Assembly (NCBI GenBank): GCA_050486285.1
Contig: JBJHCZ010000002.1
Location: 1 to 64,000, forward strand
DNA from: JAITWN01 sp050486285
Lineage (GTDB): Bacteria > Pseudomonadota > Gammaproteobacteria > SZUA-140
Reading direction: 5' to 3'
Length of the DNA: 64,000 nt
Shown here: positions 55,891-64,000 of the stretch, piece after piece
Layout: each line of letters begins with the position of its first letter
Numbering within the stretch: the first letter of the stretch is position 1
Made by a program: the position numbers and the translations under genes
The notes under the pieces: generated by a model
Told to the model about the DNA's origin: nothing
Seen by the model: the letters and a program-made list of their open reading frames with translations, nothing else
Database searches by the model: none

Positions 55891-58790
55891 CGCAGCGGGT
55901 CGTCGCGGCGCTGCCCCAGCCACCGCTCGAGTTCGGACGCGGGCAGCGGGCGGCTGATGAAATAGCCCTGGGCGACGTCGCAACCCAGTTCGGCGAGACG
56001 CTTCCACACCTCCGCGTTCTCGACACCCTCGGCGACGACCTTGAGATCGAGGTCGTGGGCAAGATCGATCGTCGAGCGCACGATCTTCGCCAGATCCCGG
56101 TCCTTCAGCATGTCGCCGACGAATGACTTGTCGATCTTCATCGCGTCGACCGGCAGGCGCTGCAGATAGGCCAGCGACGAATAGCCGGTGCCGAAATCGT
56201 CGATGTACAGGCCGATACCGAGTTCACTCAGGCTATTCAGGGTCTTCATCGCATTCAGCGGATCGTCCATGATGGCGCTCTCGGTCAGCTCGAACTCCAG
56301 CCACTCGGGTCGCGCGCCGGTGCGTTCGACCTGCGCGTGCAACTGCTCGAGCAAGCCCGCATCCTTGAGGTTCCGCGCGGAAAGATTGACCGCGATGCGG
56401 AAATCATGGCCCTGTTGGTGCCAGTACCGCGCCTGCCGCAACGCGGCCTCGATGACCCAGGAGGTCAGCGGCCTGATCAGACCGGTGTGCTCGGCGAGCG
56501 TGATGAACTCGTTCGGCGGAATCATGCCGCGCAGCGGGTGCATCCAGCGCACCAGCGCCTCGACGCCATTCAGCCCGAGGTCACGCATGTCCAGCTTGGG
56601 CTGGTAGTACAGGACCAGCTCTCCCCGCTCGATTGCATGCTTCAGCTCGCCGGCCAGGGTCAGGCTGCGGGCGCGATCGACGTCGTGGGCCGCGCTGTAG
56701 CGCGCAAACCTCCGCCCCGACTGCTTCGCCTCGCGCGCCGCGACATCGGCATGGCGGACCAGGTGCTCGACATCGTCGCCATGGTCCGGCGACAGCGCGA
56801 TGCCGATCGTCGCACTGATCACCAGCGTCAGTTCGCTGATGTGGAACGGGCGGTCGAGCACATCGAGCATGTTCTGCGCAATCTCTTCGGGATCACTCGC
56901 CAGCGTCAGCATTGCGAACTCGTCGCCGCGCATGCGCGCCACCATGTCGCCGGGGCCGGAAATCGAACGCAGGCGGCGGGCGACTTCCTGCAACAGCAGG
57001 TCACCCTGCGTGAAGCCGAGGGCCGAGTTGATCTCGCTGAACCGGTCGATGTCGAGGAACAGCAACGCCAGTGAACGGCCGTCGCCGCGGCGACCGCCGA
57101 GCTGGCGGCTGAGTCGATCCTCGAGAAAGGCATGATTGGGCAGGCCGGTCAGGCTGTCATGCCAGGCCATTTCCATGATCGTCTCGGTCGCCTTGCGGTG
57201 CTGCTCGCGCATGCGCAGCGTCGCGATACCGTACGCGAGATCACCGGCGGATTCGTCGAGTAGTTCGAGTTCCTCGTCGTCAAAGGCCTCCGCGTCGCGT
57301 GAATAGATGACAAGCACGCCGACCAGGCAGGCATCCGTCAGCAGCGGGAAGATCACGCTGGTCGCGGCATGCTCCAGCTCCGGGCAATCCGGCCAGGGCG
57401 AAAAGCCGGGTTGACCGGCATCATGGCGCACAGGTTTGACCCCGCCCGTGCGCACAAGCCCGACGATCGGACTGCCCGCGCGATCCAGCGTCTCGAGGGA
57501 GAGCACGGACAACTGCCCCTTCGCGGCGGACTCGGTGAAACCTGCATAAGCGACCGGACGCAGGCATTTGCCCTCATCTTCACAATAGCCGACCCACGCC
57601 GCCTGGTAGTCGCCGACCTCGACGATGGTGCGACACATCTGCTCCAGCAACCGCCCTTCGTCCGTCGCCCGCACCAGGGTGCGGTTGCCGGCGCTGAGCG
57701 TCTTCAATGCGCGATTGACGCGCTGCAGTGTCGATGCCATCACATCGAAGTCGCGCGCCAGCCCGCCGAGCTCGTCCGCGCCGTATTCGACGCCGGTGCG
57801 CGCGCTCATTTCACCGTTGGCGAGCCGCCGCGCCGCGCGCGTGATTGCATGGACCGGCCTGATCACCAGCACCTTGCTGCCATACCACGCCGCCGCGAGA
57901 GCGAGCAGCATGACGATCATCATCACGGCGAGGTTGCGGGCGATCTCCCGATGAACCGCATCGAAGACCGCCGATTCCGGTATCCCGACCGTGACATAGA
58001 TATTCCCGGTCGCCCCGGCAGGCAGCGGCGCAAAGCTGTACAGTCGCATGGTCCCTTCGAGCCCTTCGAGCACCATGCTGCGTTCCCCCTGATGCGCCAG
58101 CACGGCATCGACCAGCGGAGTGCCGGTCATCGTCCGCCCGACCCAGCTGTCAGGCTGCGGATAGCGCGCTACGATCGTCCCGTTACTGTCGATCAGCGTT
58201 ACAGTCGAGCCCTCCGGAAGATCGACGCTGCCGGCCAGGTTGTTGAGCCAGGAAAGGCTCAAGGCGGCATAGACGACGCCGATGATCCTGCCCTGCCCGT
58301 TGCGCAGCGGATAGCCGAAGTTCATCGCGCTGATGCCGGTCACGCGGCCGACCTGGTAATCACCTATGCCGAAACCGCCGGATTCAACGGCACGCCGGAA
58401 ATAACTGCGGTCGCCGATATTGACCGTGACCGGCATGTCCACCGCGCTGCAGTAGATATCGCCGTCGAGGCCGGCGACACCGATATTCGTGTAGTGGGTG
58501 TTCGAGCGGTGGATCGCCCCGAGCAGATCGCGGCAGGCCGCTGCCGGGGCATCTGGCGCAACGACGGGGAGCTGGGACAGGGTCACCAGCATCTGGCGCG
58601 TGTCCGCAATCAGCTGGGCCTGCCCGCGGGTCGCGAGCACGACGAGACTCTGCGCGCTGCGTTCGGCGGCGGCGAGCGCGGCAGCACGCTGCTCGATCGC
58701 CGAATGGGCGATCAGGGCCAGCACCGGCAGGCTGGCGAACAGCACCAGCAACAGCAGGCGCTCACGCAAGCTGTGAAAGGCATACCCCAT
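55869..58790 (-). CDS. Membrane-bound GGDEF-EAL protein (cyclic-di-GMP) with Cache, HAMP and GAF-like domains
   Basis: Predicted 973 residues. Membrane helix 1 (about 10-28), periplasmic dCache-like sensor (about 35-280), helix 2 (about 285-303), HAMP (about 303-358), a GAF-like domain (about 375-525), GGDEF (about 545-700) and EAL (715-965). The GGDEF motif reads RGDEF, and the I-site RxxD is GPGD, so product inhibition is absent. The EAL part keeps EALVRW, DDFGTGYSSLAYLQ and KIDKSFVGDM, and looks catalytically complete. It likely makes or degrades c-di-GMP; net activity unknown. C-terminus overlaps bfr by 22 bp. Confidence 0.93.
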   Translation of the reverse strand: MGYAFHSLRERLLLLVLFASLPVLALIAHSAIEQRAAALAAAERSAQSLVVLATRGQAQLIADTRQMLVTLSQLPVVAPDAPAAACRDLLGAIHRSNTHYTNIGVAGLDGDIYCSAVDMPVTVNIGDRSYFRRAVESGGFGIGDYQVGRVTGISAMNFGYPLRNGQGRIIGVVYAALSLSWLNNLAGSVDLPEGSTVTLIDSNGTIVARYPQPDSWVGRTMTGTPLVDAVLAHQGERSMVLEGLEGTMRLYSFAPLPAGATGNIYVTVGIPESAVFDAVHREIARNLAVMMIVMLLALAAAWYGSKVLVIRPVHAITRAARRLANGEMSARTGVEYGADELGGLARDFDVMASTLQRVNRALKTLSAGNRTLVRATDEGRLLEQMCRTIVEVGDYQAAWVGYCEDEGKCLRPVAYAGFTESAAKGQLSVLSLETLDRAGSPIVGLVRTGGVKPVRHDAGQPGFSPWPDCPELEHAATSVIFPLLTDACLVGVLVIYSRDAEAFDDEELELLDESAGDLAYGIATLRMREQHRKATETIMEMAWHDSLTGLPNHAFLEDRLSRQLGGRRGDGRSLALLFLDIDRFSEINSALGFTQGDLLLQEVARRLRSISGPGDMVARMRGDEFAMLTLASDPEEIAQNMLDVLDRPFHISELTLVISATIGIALSPDHGDDVEHLVRHADVAAREAKQSGRRFARYSAAHDVDRARSLTLAGELKHAIERGELVLYYQPKLDMRDLGLNGVEALVRWMHPLRGMIPPNEFITLAEHTGLIRPLTSWVIEAALRQARYWHQQGHDFRIAVNLSARNLKDAGLLEQLHAQVERTGARPEWLEFELTESAIMDDPLNAMKTLNSLSELGIGLYIDDFGTGYSSLAYLQRLPVDAMKIDKSFVGDMLKDRDLAKIVRSTIDLAHDLDLKVVAEGVENAEVWKRLAELGCDVAQGYFISRPLPASELERWLGQRRDDPLRYIRDCR

Positions 58791-58902
58791 AACCCTTTTA
58801 CGGCAGCGGGGGCATTCCTTATTAGGGTGGAAACGACATTATCCGGGGCGGCGGCCGGGCGCCGCCCCAAATAACTATAAATAAAATAAGGGTATCCGCC
58901 CC

Positions 58903-59385
58903 CTACTGCAGCATGCTGCGCAGCATCCAGGCGGTCTTTTCGTGGAGCTGCATGCGCTGGGTCAGGAGATCGGCGGTCGGCTCGTCATCGGCCTTCTCGA
59001 CTGCCGGAAAGACGCCGCGGGCAGTGCGCACGATGGTCTCGTGATCCTCGACCAGCTGGCGCAGCATCTCGGTCGCGTCCGGATTGCCGGTTTCCTCGGG
59101 GATGCTGGTCAGCTTTGAATACTGGGCATAACTGCCGGGGGCATGCACACCGAGCGCGCGAATGCGCTCCGCAATCTCGTCGACCGCAGTCGCGAGTTCG
59201 GTGTACTGCGTCTCGAACATCAGGTGCAGCGTGTTGAACATCGGCCCGGTGACGTTCCAGTGAAAGTTGTGCGTCTTGAGATACAGGGTGTAGCTGTCCG
59301 CCAACAACCGGGAAAGTCCTTCTGCGATCTGCTTGCGATCCTGTTCATTGATACCAATATTGATTGCTACCGACTTCTTGCTCAT
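58903..59385 (-). CDS. dps: Dps-family DNA-binding ferritin
   Basis: Predicted 160 residues from ATG 59385, preceded by AAAGGAGG; the frame is open upstream without support. Ferroxidase motifs: THNFHWNVTGPMFNTLHLMFE (shared in parts) and the DEIAERIRALG segment of the subunit interface. Dps oxidises and stores iron and protects DNA. Monocistronic, in an iron cluster next to bacterioferritin and bfd. The upstream region to 59581 is shared with the divergent Crp/Fnr gene. Confidence 0.93.
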   Translation of the reverse strand: MSKKSVAINIGINEQDRKQIAEGLSRLLADSYTLYLKTHNFHWNVTGPMFNTLHLMFETQYTELATAVDEIAERIRALGVHAPGSYAQYSKLTSIPEETGNPDATEMLRQLVEDHETIVRTARGVFPAVEKADDEPTADLLTQRMQLHEKTAWMLRSMLQ

Positions 59386-59581
59386 CTGGCCTCCTTTGAA
59401 CCGGTTTCTGCTGCCTCCTGATGCAGGATTACATGATATGGGGACCTGCGCCGGCAAAACAAGGCGCGTGGTGTCGCCCATGCCCGTCAGTTGATTACAA
59501 GGCCTGAACATAGTGAACGGTTCGCGGTCAAATCCGGTGTGCATATTCCCGCACGCGATTAATCGGCTCATATATAACGAC

Positions 59582-60268
59582 ATGAACAAGACGCTGCTCG
59601 CGCGACCCGACTGGCTCAAACAATTCCCCGCACTCGCGAGAGTCAACGACCGCGGCTGGACTGCGATTCTCGATCAGGCACGGGTGATGTACCTGGAAGA
59701 AGGCGAATTCGTCTATCGCGAACAGGACATGTGCGAACACTTCCTGTTCGTGACCTCCGGTTCGATCAGGGTACAGAAGTCATCGGAGAACGGCGGCATC
59801 ATCACGCTCTATCATCTCTCGCCCGGAGAATCCTGCGAACTGACGACCTCGTGCCTGCTCGCCGGCGCGCCCTATTCCGCCGAGGCGATCGCCGAAGAGG
59901 CATCGACGCTGGCCCTGCTGCCGGAGGCGCGCTTCCAGGAGGCGCTGATCCGATCACCGAACTTCCGTGAATATGTATTCTCCCGCATCAGCAAAGGCAT
60001 GAACGAACTCGTCACGCTGGTCGAGGAGGTCGCTTTCGGACAGATGGATGGCCGGCTCGCGCGCTGCCTGCTCGAGATGTCTCATGACGGCAACGAAATC
60101 AGCTCGACGCACCAGATGCTCGCCGAGGAACTCGGCTCGGCGCGCGAGGTCATCAGCCGTCTGTTGAAGAAATTCGAGCGCTGCAAGTGGGTGCGCCTGC
60201 ATCGCGGCAGGATTGAAATCATCGATCGCGAAATCCTCGAGGACATGTCCCGTCACATCGACCGGTGA
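59582..60268 (+). CDS. Crp/Fnr-family transcriptional regulator
   Basis: Predicted 228 residues from ATG 59582. Cyclic-nucleotide-binding-type sensor domain (about 20-140: EEGEFVYREQDMCEHFLFV, GGIITLYHLSPGESCELTT) and a C-terminal Crp-type helix-turn-helix with TRRMLAEELGSAREVISRLL-like sequence (STHQMLAEELGSAREVISRL). No Fnr-type Cys cluster at the N-terminus; four cysteines are spread in the sensor domain. It lies 103 bp before the DUF2892 gene, so it may regulate it. Signal unknown. Confidence 0.88.
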   Translation: MNKTLLARPDWLKQFPALARVNDRGWTAILDQARVMYLEEGEFVYREQDMCEHFLFVTSGSIRVQKSSENGGIITLYHLSPGESCELTTSCLLAGAPYSAEAIAEEASTLALLPEARFQEALIRSPNFREYVFSRISKGMNELVTLVEEVAFGQMDGRLARCLLEMSHDGNEISSTHQMLAEELGSAREVISRLLKKFERCKWVRLHRGRIEIIDREILEDMSRHIDR

Positions 60269-60371
60269 TGTTGTCACTGAATGACTTTCTTCCATGTGTT
60301 GCAATGAGAATGTAGATGCGATCCGGAACTGATGCGCGGATTGCGTACCACTTGGAACGGAGGTGATTATC

Positions 60372-60863
60372 ATGATTACAAGATCAGATCAAGTCACAGC
60401 AAGCCAGAACATCGGACTGATCGATCGTGTATTGAGGTTCGGGATCGGCGCCGCGATGCTGGCAGGTGGAGCCGTGTTTGTATCCCAGGCCGGCGCACTG
60501 CATCAGTACACGATGACGGAGGCGGCCATGCTGGTGGTGATGCTGGTTTCCATCTTCCCGCTGCTTACCGCGATACTCGGCGTGGATCCGTTCTATTCCG
60601 CGGCCGGTATCCGCAGCGGCGGCAGCACCGGCAGGAACCAGTGCGGCACCTTCCCGTACCAGGTCATGGCAGCGCTCGGCAAGGCGCCTCGTTACTGCGA
60701 GACCAACGACGAGCACAGTCTCGGCAGCTGTCACAACGAATCGCAGGAGCATCCGCATCATCACTACTGGCAGGTCGACAAGGAGCCGATGATCTACCCC
60801 GATGATGCTACGATCGAGAAGTTCGCAGCGCGGGAACGCAGGATGAAACTGGCGGGCAAGTAA
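60372..60863 (+). CDS. DUF2892 membrane protein with Cys/His-rich tail
   Basis: Predicted 163 residues from ATG 60372 (GGAGGTG 7 nt upstream). The DUF2892 part (about 15-75) begins NIGLIDRVLRFGIGAAML with two membrane helices. An unusual C-terminal extension (75-163) has CGTFPYQVM, RYCETNDEHSLGSC and HPHHHYW, so it could bind a metal or respond to sulfur. DUF2892 proteins commonly neighbour rhodaneses and Crp/Fnr-type regulators in sulfide-related loci. Followed by a strong terminator. Confidence 0.85.
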   Translation: MITRSDQVTASQNIGLIDRVLRFGIGAAMLAGGAVFVSQAGALHQYTMTEAAMLVVMLVSIFPLLTAILGVDPFYSAAGIRSGGSTGRNQCGTFPYQVMAALGKAPRYCETNDEHSLGSCHNESQEHPHHHYWQVDKEPMIYPDDATIEKFAARERRMKLAGK

Positions 60864-60888
60864 GTCCGCACCGGCGCAGGGACGCGCG

Positions 60889-60921
60889 GCCGCTCCGGAC
60901 CCCCGTCCGGAGCGGCTTTTT
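60889..60921 (+). terminator. Rho-independent terminator after the DUF2892 gene
   Basis: Stem GCCGCTCCGGA (60889-60899) / TCCGGAGCGGC (60906-60916), perfect 11 bp, loop of 6, then five T. Confidence 0.95.
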
Positions 60922-60928
60922 CATGGCT

Positions 60929-61441
60929 TCATCCCGGCAGCGATGATGTCAAACCGGGCATCCCGACCAGATCAGTCACGCCATAGTCCCTGCCGCACTG
61001 GCTCAGCAAGGCAGTGACCTGACCGCGATGATGAGTCTGATGATTGAAAAAATGGATGACCGCGAGCCAGAGGGCACATCGACGCGGCGCGCGATCCACC
61101 ACGCTGACATAATCCAGCGGCATTGACAGGCGAGTATCATCGAGCGCGGCGACCCATGACTCGATCGCGCGATCGGTCTCCGCGCGCGCTTCGCGCAAGG
61201 CCGCAAAGTCCGCCTGCACTTCCTCGTCGAGCCGGCGCGCAGGATACGGCTTGCCCTCGAAGCGGCCAAGCCATATCCGATCTGCAAGCAGCAGGTGATT
61301 GAGCACGCCGTGGATGGAGCCGAAGAAGACGCGCCGGTCCTGCTTGCGTTCGTCATCGGACAATTCAGCACAGACCGCATACAGCCGCTCGTTCATCCAG
61401 CGATTGTAGGCAGCCATCCGCGCAACCAGTTCAGCGTTCAT
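60929..61441 (-). CDS. DinB-family protein
   Basis: Predicted 170 residues, four-helix DinB/YfiT-like fold. Metal histidines: the His in GSIHGVLNHLLLADRIW, and HFFNHQTHHRGQVTALL, in the usual positions. Members are putative metal-dependent thiol transferases; role unknown. It starts 6 bp after a micro-membrane ORF and lies convergent to the DUF2892 gene across its terminator. Confidence 0.9.
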   Translation of the reverse strand: MNAELVARMAAYNRWMNERLYAVCAELSDDERKQDRRVFFGSIHGVLNHLLLADRIWLGRFEGKPYPARRLDEEVQADFAALREARAETDRAIESWVAALDDTRLSMPLDYVSVVDRAPRRCALWLAVIHFFNHQTHHRGQVTALLSQCGRDYGVTDLVGMPGLTSSLPG

Positions 61442-61447
61442 GCCACC

Positions 61448-61645
61448 TCACACGGGCGAGTTCCACCACCAGGCCTGCCGATAGCAGCCGGGCACGCAGA
61501 TCCCGGCGGGGTCGCAACGGCACATGTCTGCAGCCTGCCCCGATTCGCCCGTCGGCGCAATCGTCGCCAGCAGGATGATCATGCCCGCGAGAACCAACCC
61601 CGCCCCTACCCACCACCAGCCCGGATCCCGTGATTTCCGCCCCAT
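61448..61645 (-). CDS. Micro-membrane protein with Cys-rich tail
   Basis: Predicted 65 residues, with GGGAGGA 6 nt before ATG 61645, a good start. A single membrane helix (about 10-29, WWVGAGLVLAGMIILLATIA) is followed by CRCDPAGICVPGC (four Cys within 13 residues) and a WWW-type aromatic tail. The four cysteines could bind a metal or form disulfides. No recognised family. It likely forms an operon with the DinB gene. Confidence 0.6.
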   Translation of the reverse strand: MGRKSRDPGWWWVGAGLVLAGMIILLATIAPTGESGQAADMCRCDPAGICVPGCYRQAWWWNSPV

Positions 61646-61726
61646 CGCCCGTCCTCCCTGGTGAGCATCGAGTCTGGGAGAATCGGGACGAACATTACAG
61701 ATACAAAATAATTAATTTGATACGAT

Positions 61727-61751
61727 ACAGTTTTAATAATTAGAATACTGT
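61727..61751. promoter_or_regulatory. Inverted repeat in the promoter region of the GntR/aminotransferase gene
   Basis: ACAGT (61727-61731) and ACTGT (61747-61751) flank an AT-rich 15-bp region and lie 37-61 bp before ATG 61788. Could be an autoregulatory operator; regulators of this type usually bind such dyads or direct repeats. Confidence 0.3.
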
Positions 61752-61787
61752 GCATGGGCGGAATCTCGGTACAGCAGTGGAGAAGCC

Positions 61788-63185
61788 ATGGAACATCTCT
61801 ATGAGGCGATCGCAGGCGAATTGATCGCTCAGATCCGGGACGGCCGCTACCGCCCCGGTGACCGCCTGCCCGGCGTCCGCGCGCTGAGCGACCGGCGCCA
61901 GGTCAGCATCGCCACCGCCATCGCCGCCTACCGGCGGCTCGAGGACGGTGGCTATCTGGAGGCGCGGCCGCGCTCCGGCTTTTATGTGCGCGCACCGAAA
62001 CCGGCGGTCGCGGCGCCCGGCGTCTCGACGCCGGCCGCGCGGCCCACCCCGGTCACCGGTCAGGCGATGGCGCTCGACCTCGTCAAGGCCGCGAACGATC
62101 CGGCGATGATCCACCTCGGCGCCGCGGTGCCGGATCCGATGTATCTACCGACTGCGCTCGTCGAAAAGGCGCTCGCCCGCGTCGCGCGCCGCGAACGCAT
62201 GCGCGGTGCGCAATACGCGTTCCCGCCCGGCGTCCCCGAACTGCGCCGGCAGATCGCCCGGCGCATGGACGCGACCGGCGCGAATGTCCATCCCGACGAG
62301 ATCGTCATCACCAACGGCTGCCAGGAGGCATTGACCCTCGCGCTGCGCGCGACGACACAACCCGGCGACATCGTCGCGGTCGAGTCGCCGACCTTCTACG
62401 GGATGCTGCAGGCAATCGAGGCGCAGGGCCTGAAGGCGCTCGAAATCCCGACGCACTCGCGCGACGGCATCTCCGTCGATGCGCTGCAACTCGCGCTCGA
62501 GCAATGGCCGGTCAAGGCCTGCATCGTCACCCCGAATTTCAGCAATCCGCTCGGCGCCTGCCTGCCCGATCCGTCGAGAAGAAGGCTCGTCGAACTGCTG
62601 GCCCGACACGGCATCCCGATCATCGAGGATGACGTCTACGGCGATCTCGGCTTTGACGACATGCGACCGCCGGTACTGAAGGCGCTCGACGGTGACGGCG
62701 TGCTGCACTGCGCGTCGTTCTCGAAGACCGTGTCACCCGGACTGCGCATCGGCTGGATCGCGCCGGGCAGATACCTCGCCGATGTCGAATACCGGAAGTT
62801 CGTACTCAATCTCGCGACCCCGACCGTGCCGCAGCTTGCGATGGCGGAGGTCCTCGACGGCGGCCGGCTCGATCGCCATTTGCGCAAGACGCGCGGCGAC
62901 TACGCGCGCGCCGTCGAGCGCATGACCGACGCAGTCACGCGCCACTTCCCCGCCGGCACGCGCGTCACCCGACCGGCCGGCGGCTTCGTGCTGTGGATCG
63001 AGCTGCCGGGTGACATCGACACCTTCGACCTCGCCCGCCGCGCGCTCGCCGAAGGCATCAGCATCGCACCGGGGCCGATCTTTTCGGCGACGCAGAAATA
63101 TCGCAACTTCATGCGCCTGTCATGCGCGTGCCCGTGGGACGGACGCATCGATCGGGCGTTGGCGCAACTCGCGCGGATGATGTAA
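61788..63185 (+). CDS. PLP-dependent aminotransferase with GntR-type N-terminus (MocR-like)
   Basis: Predicted 465 residues. A GntR-family winged helix (about 1-75) has LIAQIRDGRYRPGDRLPGVRAL and VSIATAIAAYRRLEDGGYLEARP. The remainder is a class I aminotransferase fold with TNGCQEALTLALRAT, IEDDVYGDLGFD and the PLP lysine in SFSKTVSPGLRIGW (about 316). MocR-type proteins usually act as amino-acid- or vitamin-B6-sensing regulators. Independent of DinB; divergent to the micro-membrane ORF. Targets unknown; the dyad upstream may be its own site. Confidence 0.9.
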   Translation: MEHLYEAIAGELIAQIRDGRYRPGDRLPGVRALSDRRQVSIATAIAAYRRLEDGGYLEARPRSGFYVRAPKPAVAAPGVSTPAARPTPVTGQAMALDLVKAANDPAMIHLGAAVPDPMYLPTALVEKALARVARRERMRGAQYAFPPGVPELRRQIARRMDATGANVHPDEIVITNGCQEALTLALRATTQPGDIVAVESPTFYGMLQAIEAQGLKALEIPTHSRDGISVDALQLALEQWPVKACIVTPNFSNPLGACLPDPSRRRLVELLARHGIPIIEDDVYGDLGFDDMRPPVLKALDGDGVLHCASFSKTVSPGLRIGWIAPGRYLADVEYRKFVLNLATPTVPQLAMAEVLDGGRLDRHLRKTRGDYARAVERMTDAVTRHFPAGTRVTRPAGGFVLWIELPGDIDTFDLARRALAEGISIAPGPIFSATQKYRNFMRLSCACPWDGRIDRALAQLARMM

Positions 63186-63237
63186 CCGGTTTGCCCGACG
63201 CCCCTGTATCATTGACCGCATCCATGGGAGAACGTCG

Positions 63238-63582
63238 ATGCCATACCTGAAGATCCAGACCAACGTCGAACGCGAACCCGGTGACAGCCAGCCGGCGGCG
63301 CTGCGCGCATCGAAGCTCGTCGCGGAACTGCTCGGCAAGCCGGAGCAATACGTGATGGTCGCGCTTGAGGCCGGCGTGCCGATGGCCTTTGCCGGCACCG
63401 AGGCGCCGGTCGCCTACCTCGAACTGAAGAGCATTGATCTGCCGCAAGCTCGCGCCGAAGAGTTCTCGCGCGCGCTGTGCGCATTCATCAGCGACGAATT
63501 CGGAATCAGACAGGAACGGATCTATATAGAATTCGCGGACGCGCCGCGGGCGATGTGGGGGTGGAACGGCGGGACGTTCTGA
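63238..63582 (+). CDS. MIF/tautomerase-family protein
   Basis: Predicted 114 residues. The start MPYLKIQTNVE exposes Pro2, the catalytic base of tautomerase proteins. The FSRALCAFISDEFGI and RIYIEFADAPRAMWGWNG segments match macrophage-migration-inhibitory-factor-like proteins. Probable phenylpyruvate tautomerase activity, physiological role unclear. It precedes the tRNA genes on the other strand. Confidence 0.92.
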   Translation: MPYLKIQTNVEREPGDSQPAALRASKLVAELLGKPEQYVMVALEAGVPMAFAGTEAPVAYLELKSIDLPQARAEEFSRALCAFISDEFGIRQERIYIEFADAPRAMWGWNGGTF

Positions 63583-63589
63583 AAGATAG

Positions 63590-63666
63590 TGGCGTCCCCA
63601 AGGGGATTCGAACCCCTGTTACCGCCGTGAAAGGGCGGTGTCCTAGGCCGGCTAGACGATGGGGAC
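63590..63666 (-). tRNA. tRNA-Glu (anticodon TTC)
   Basis: Encoded on the minus strand as GTCCCCATCG... with CCGCC-CTTTCAC-GGCGG anticodon stem-loop, the T arm GGTTCGAATCC and an encoded CCA. 77 nt, one longer than E. coli tRNA-Glu in the D loop. Second in a tRNA-Ala/tRNA-Glu pair. Confidence 0.97.
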
Positions 63667-63695
63667 CTGAGGAAATGATTATGTAGTCACGGGGT

Positions 63696-63771
<76 letters not shown>

Positions 63772-63790
63772 GCCGCAAAACGAAACGCGA

Positions 63791-63819
63791 ACATTAAGCC
63801 AAGGCCCCTGCGCTGTCAA
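63791..63819 (-). promoter_or_regulatory. Sigma-70 promoter of the tRNA-Ala/tRNA-Glu pair
   Basis: TTGACA (63814-63819) and TAATGT (63791-63796) spaced exactly 17 bp, on the minus strand, about 20 bp from the tRNA-Ala 5' end. Followed by the GTTCGCG discriminator region. Confidence 0.8.
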
Positions 63820-63912
63820 GATTTCAGGCGGGGGAAATCGCCGGGCGGGCGCGAAAATCAGGCACTTAGCCAACACCGGCGACACCGCGGGGATTGTTGA
63901 TCTGACCCCGAA

Positions 63913-64000
63913 TCAGGTCCGGGCGGTAATTTTGGCCCAGGTGTCGCGCAGGGTCACGGTGCGGTTGAAGACCGGGCGGTCGAGGCCGGTGAGTACGGCG
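63913..64000 (-). CDS. glnS: Glutaminyl-tRNA synthetase, C-terminal fragment (cut by window edge)
   Basis: The minus-strand frame ends with VLTGLDRPVFNRTVTLRD and TWAKITART before a TGA at 63913-63915. The PVFNRTVxLRDTWAK ending is the recognisable C-terminus of GlnRS. The rest of the gene lies beyond the right edge. Confidence 0.85.
   Translation of the reverse strand, partial: AVLTGLDRPVFNRTVTLRDTWAKITART

Noticed and set aside
57369..58874. Long plus-strand frame opposite the GGDEF-EAL receptor gene
   Set aside because: Antisense to well-supported Cache/HAMP coding sequence, with shadow-frame composition.

Overview
The window is a high-GC, gene-dense stretch of chromosome that looks gammaproteobacterial. 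The evidence is the LpoB/COG3014 lipoprotein pair, RecQ, YchJ, DUF3301, a SufBCDSU-SufT-Rieske operon behind an IscR-type site, and the glnS C-terminus at the right edge. The order cannot be fixed from the sequence alone. A TsdA-like dihaem cytochrome c fits a sulfur-oxidising or sulfur-tolerant relative, and a gnnA/gnnB-like pair suggests lipid A built on a 2,3-diamino sugar. No phage, CRISPR array, rRNA or intact insertion sequence was seen. The only mobile-looking DNA is a 143-bp inverted-repeat element present twice (1-119, cut by the window edge, and 36463-36605).

Layout. 0.1-6 kb: NYN-domain protein, PmtA-like methyltransferase, cold-shock protein and RecQ (minus), then a thioredoxin-fold membrane protein overlapping a UMF1-type MFS transporter (plus). 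5.9-22 kb: an envelope and secretion region. It has a TPR-sulfotransferase, two unrecognised secreted proteins, a 2355-residue TPR protein with outer-membrane beta-strand segments, a third secreted protein, a divergent type-1 copper cupredoxin, and a NarL-type response regulator with its histidine kinase. 22-31.7 kb: GnnA/GnnB-like enzymes, a YcaD-like MFS protein, class I aldolase, a small lipoprotein, a SlyD-like isomerase, DUF3301, YchJ, an ABC exporter and the TsdA-like cytochrome. 31.8-36.5 kb: DUF4382 lipoprotein, COG3014 lipoprotein, LpoB and a DUF523-DUF1722 protein. 36.6-44.7 kb: Lhr helicase, an unrecognised two-gene operon, a DUF481 protein and a beta-CASP nuclease.

44.7-60 kb is an iron and redox block. 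The suf operon runs leftward from an IscR type-1-like promoter. Beyond it lie an MtfA-like peptidase and a bfd-fbpA-fbpB operon behind a Fur box, diverging from two bacterioferritin genes. One bacterioferritin keeps the haem ligand and has lost every ferroxidase ligand; the other has the reverse. A GGDEF-EAL receptor, Dps, a Crp/Fnr regulator and a DUF2892 protein follow. 61-64 kb: DinB-family protein, a Cys-rich micro-membrane protein, a PLP-dependent aminotransferase with a GntR-type N-terminus, a MIF-like tautomerase, a tRNA-Ala/tRNA-Glu pair with a clear promoter, and partial glnS.

The best candidate for an undescribed system is the 5.9-22 kb region. A 12-bp palindrome of consensus GGWCTWTAGWCC lies upstream of the histidine kinase, and again, with a degenerate copy 20 bp away, in the cupredoxin/secreted-protein intergenic region. 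This suggests that the two-component system controls the envelope genes. That link is inference from sequence.
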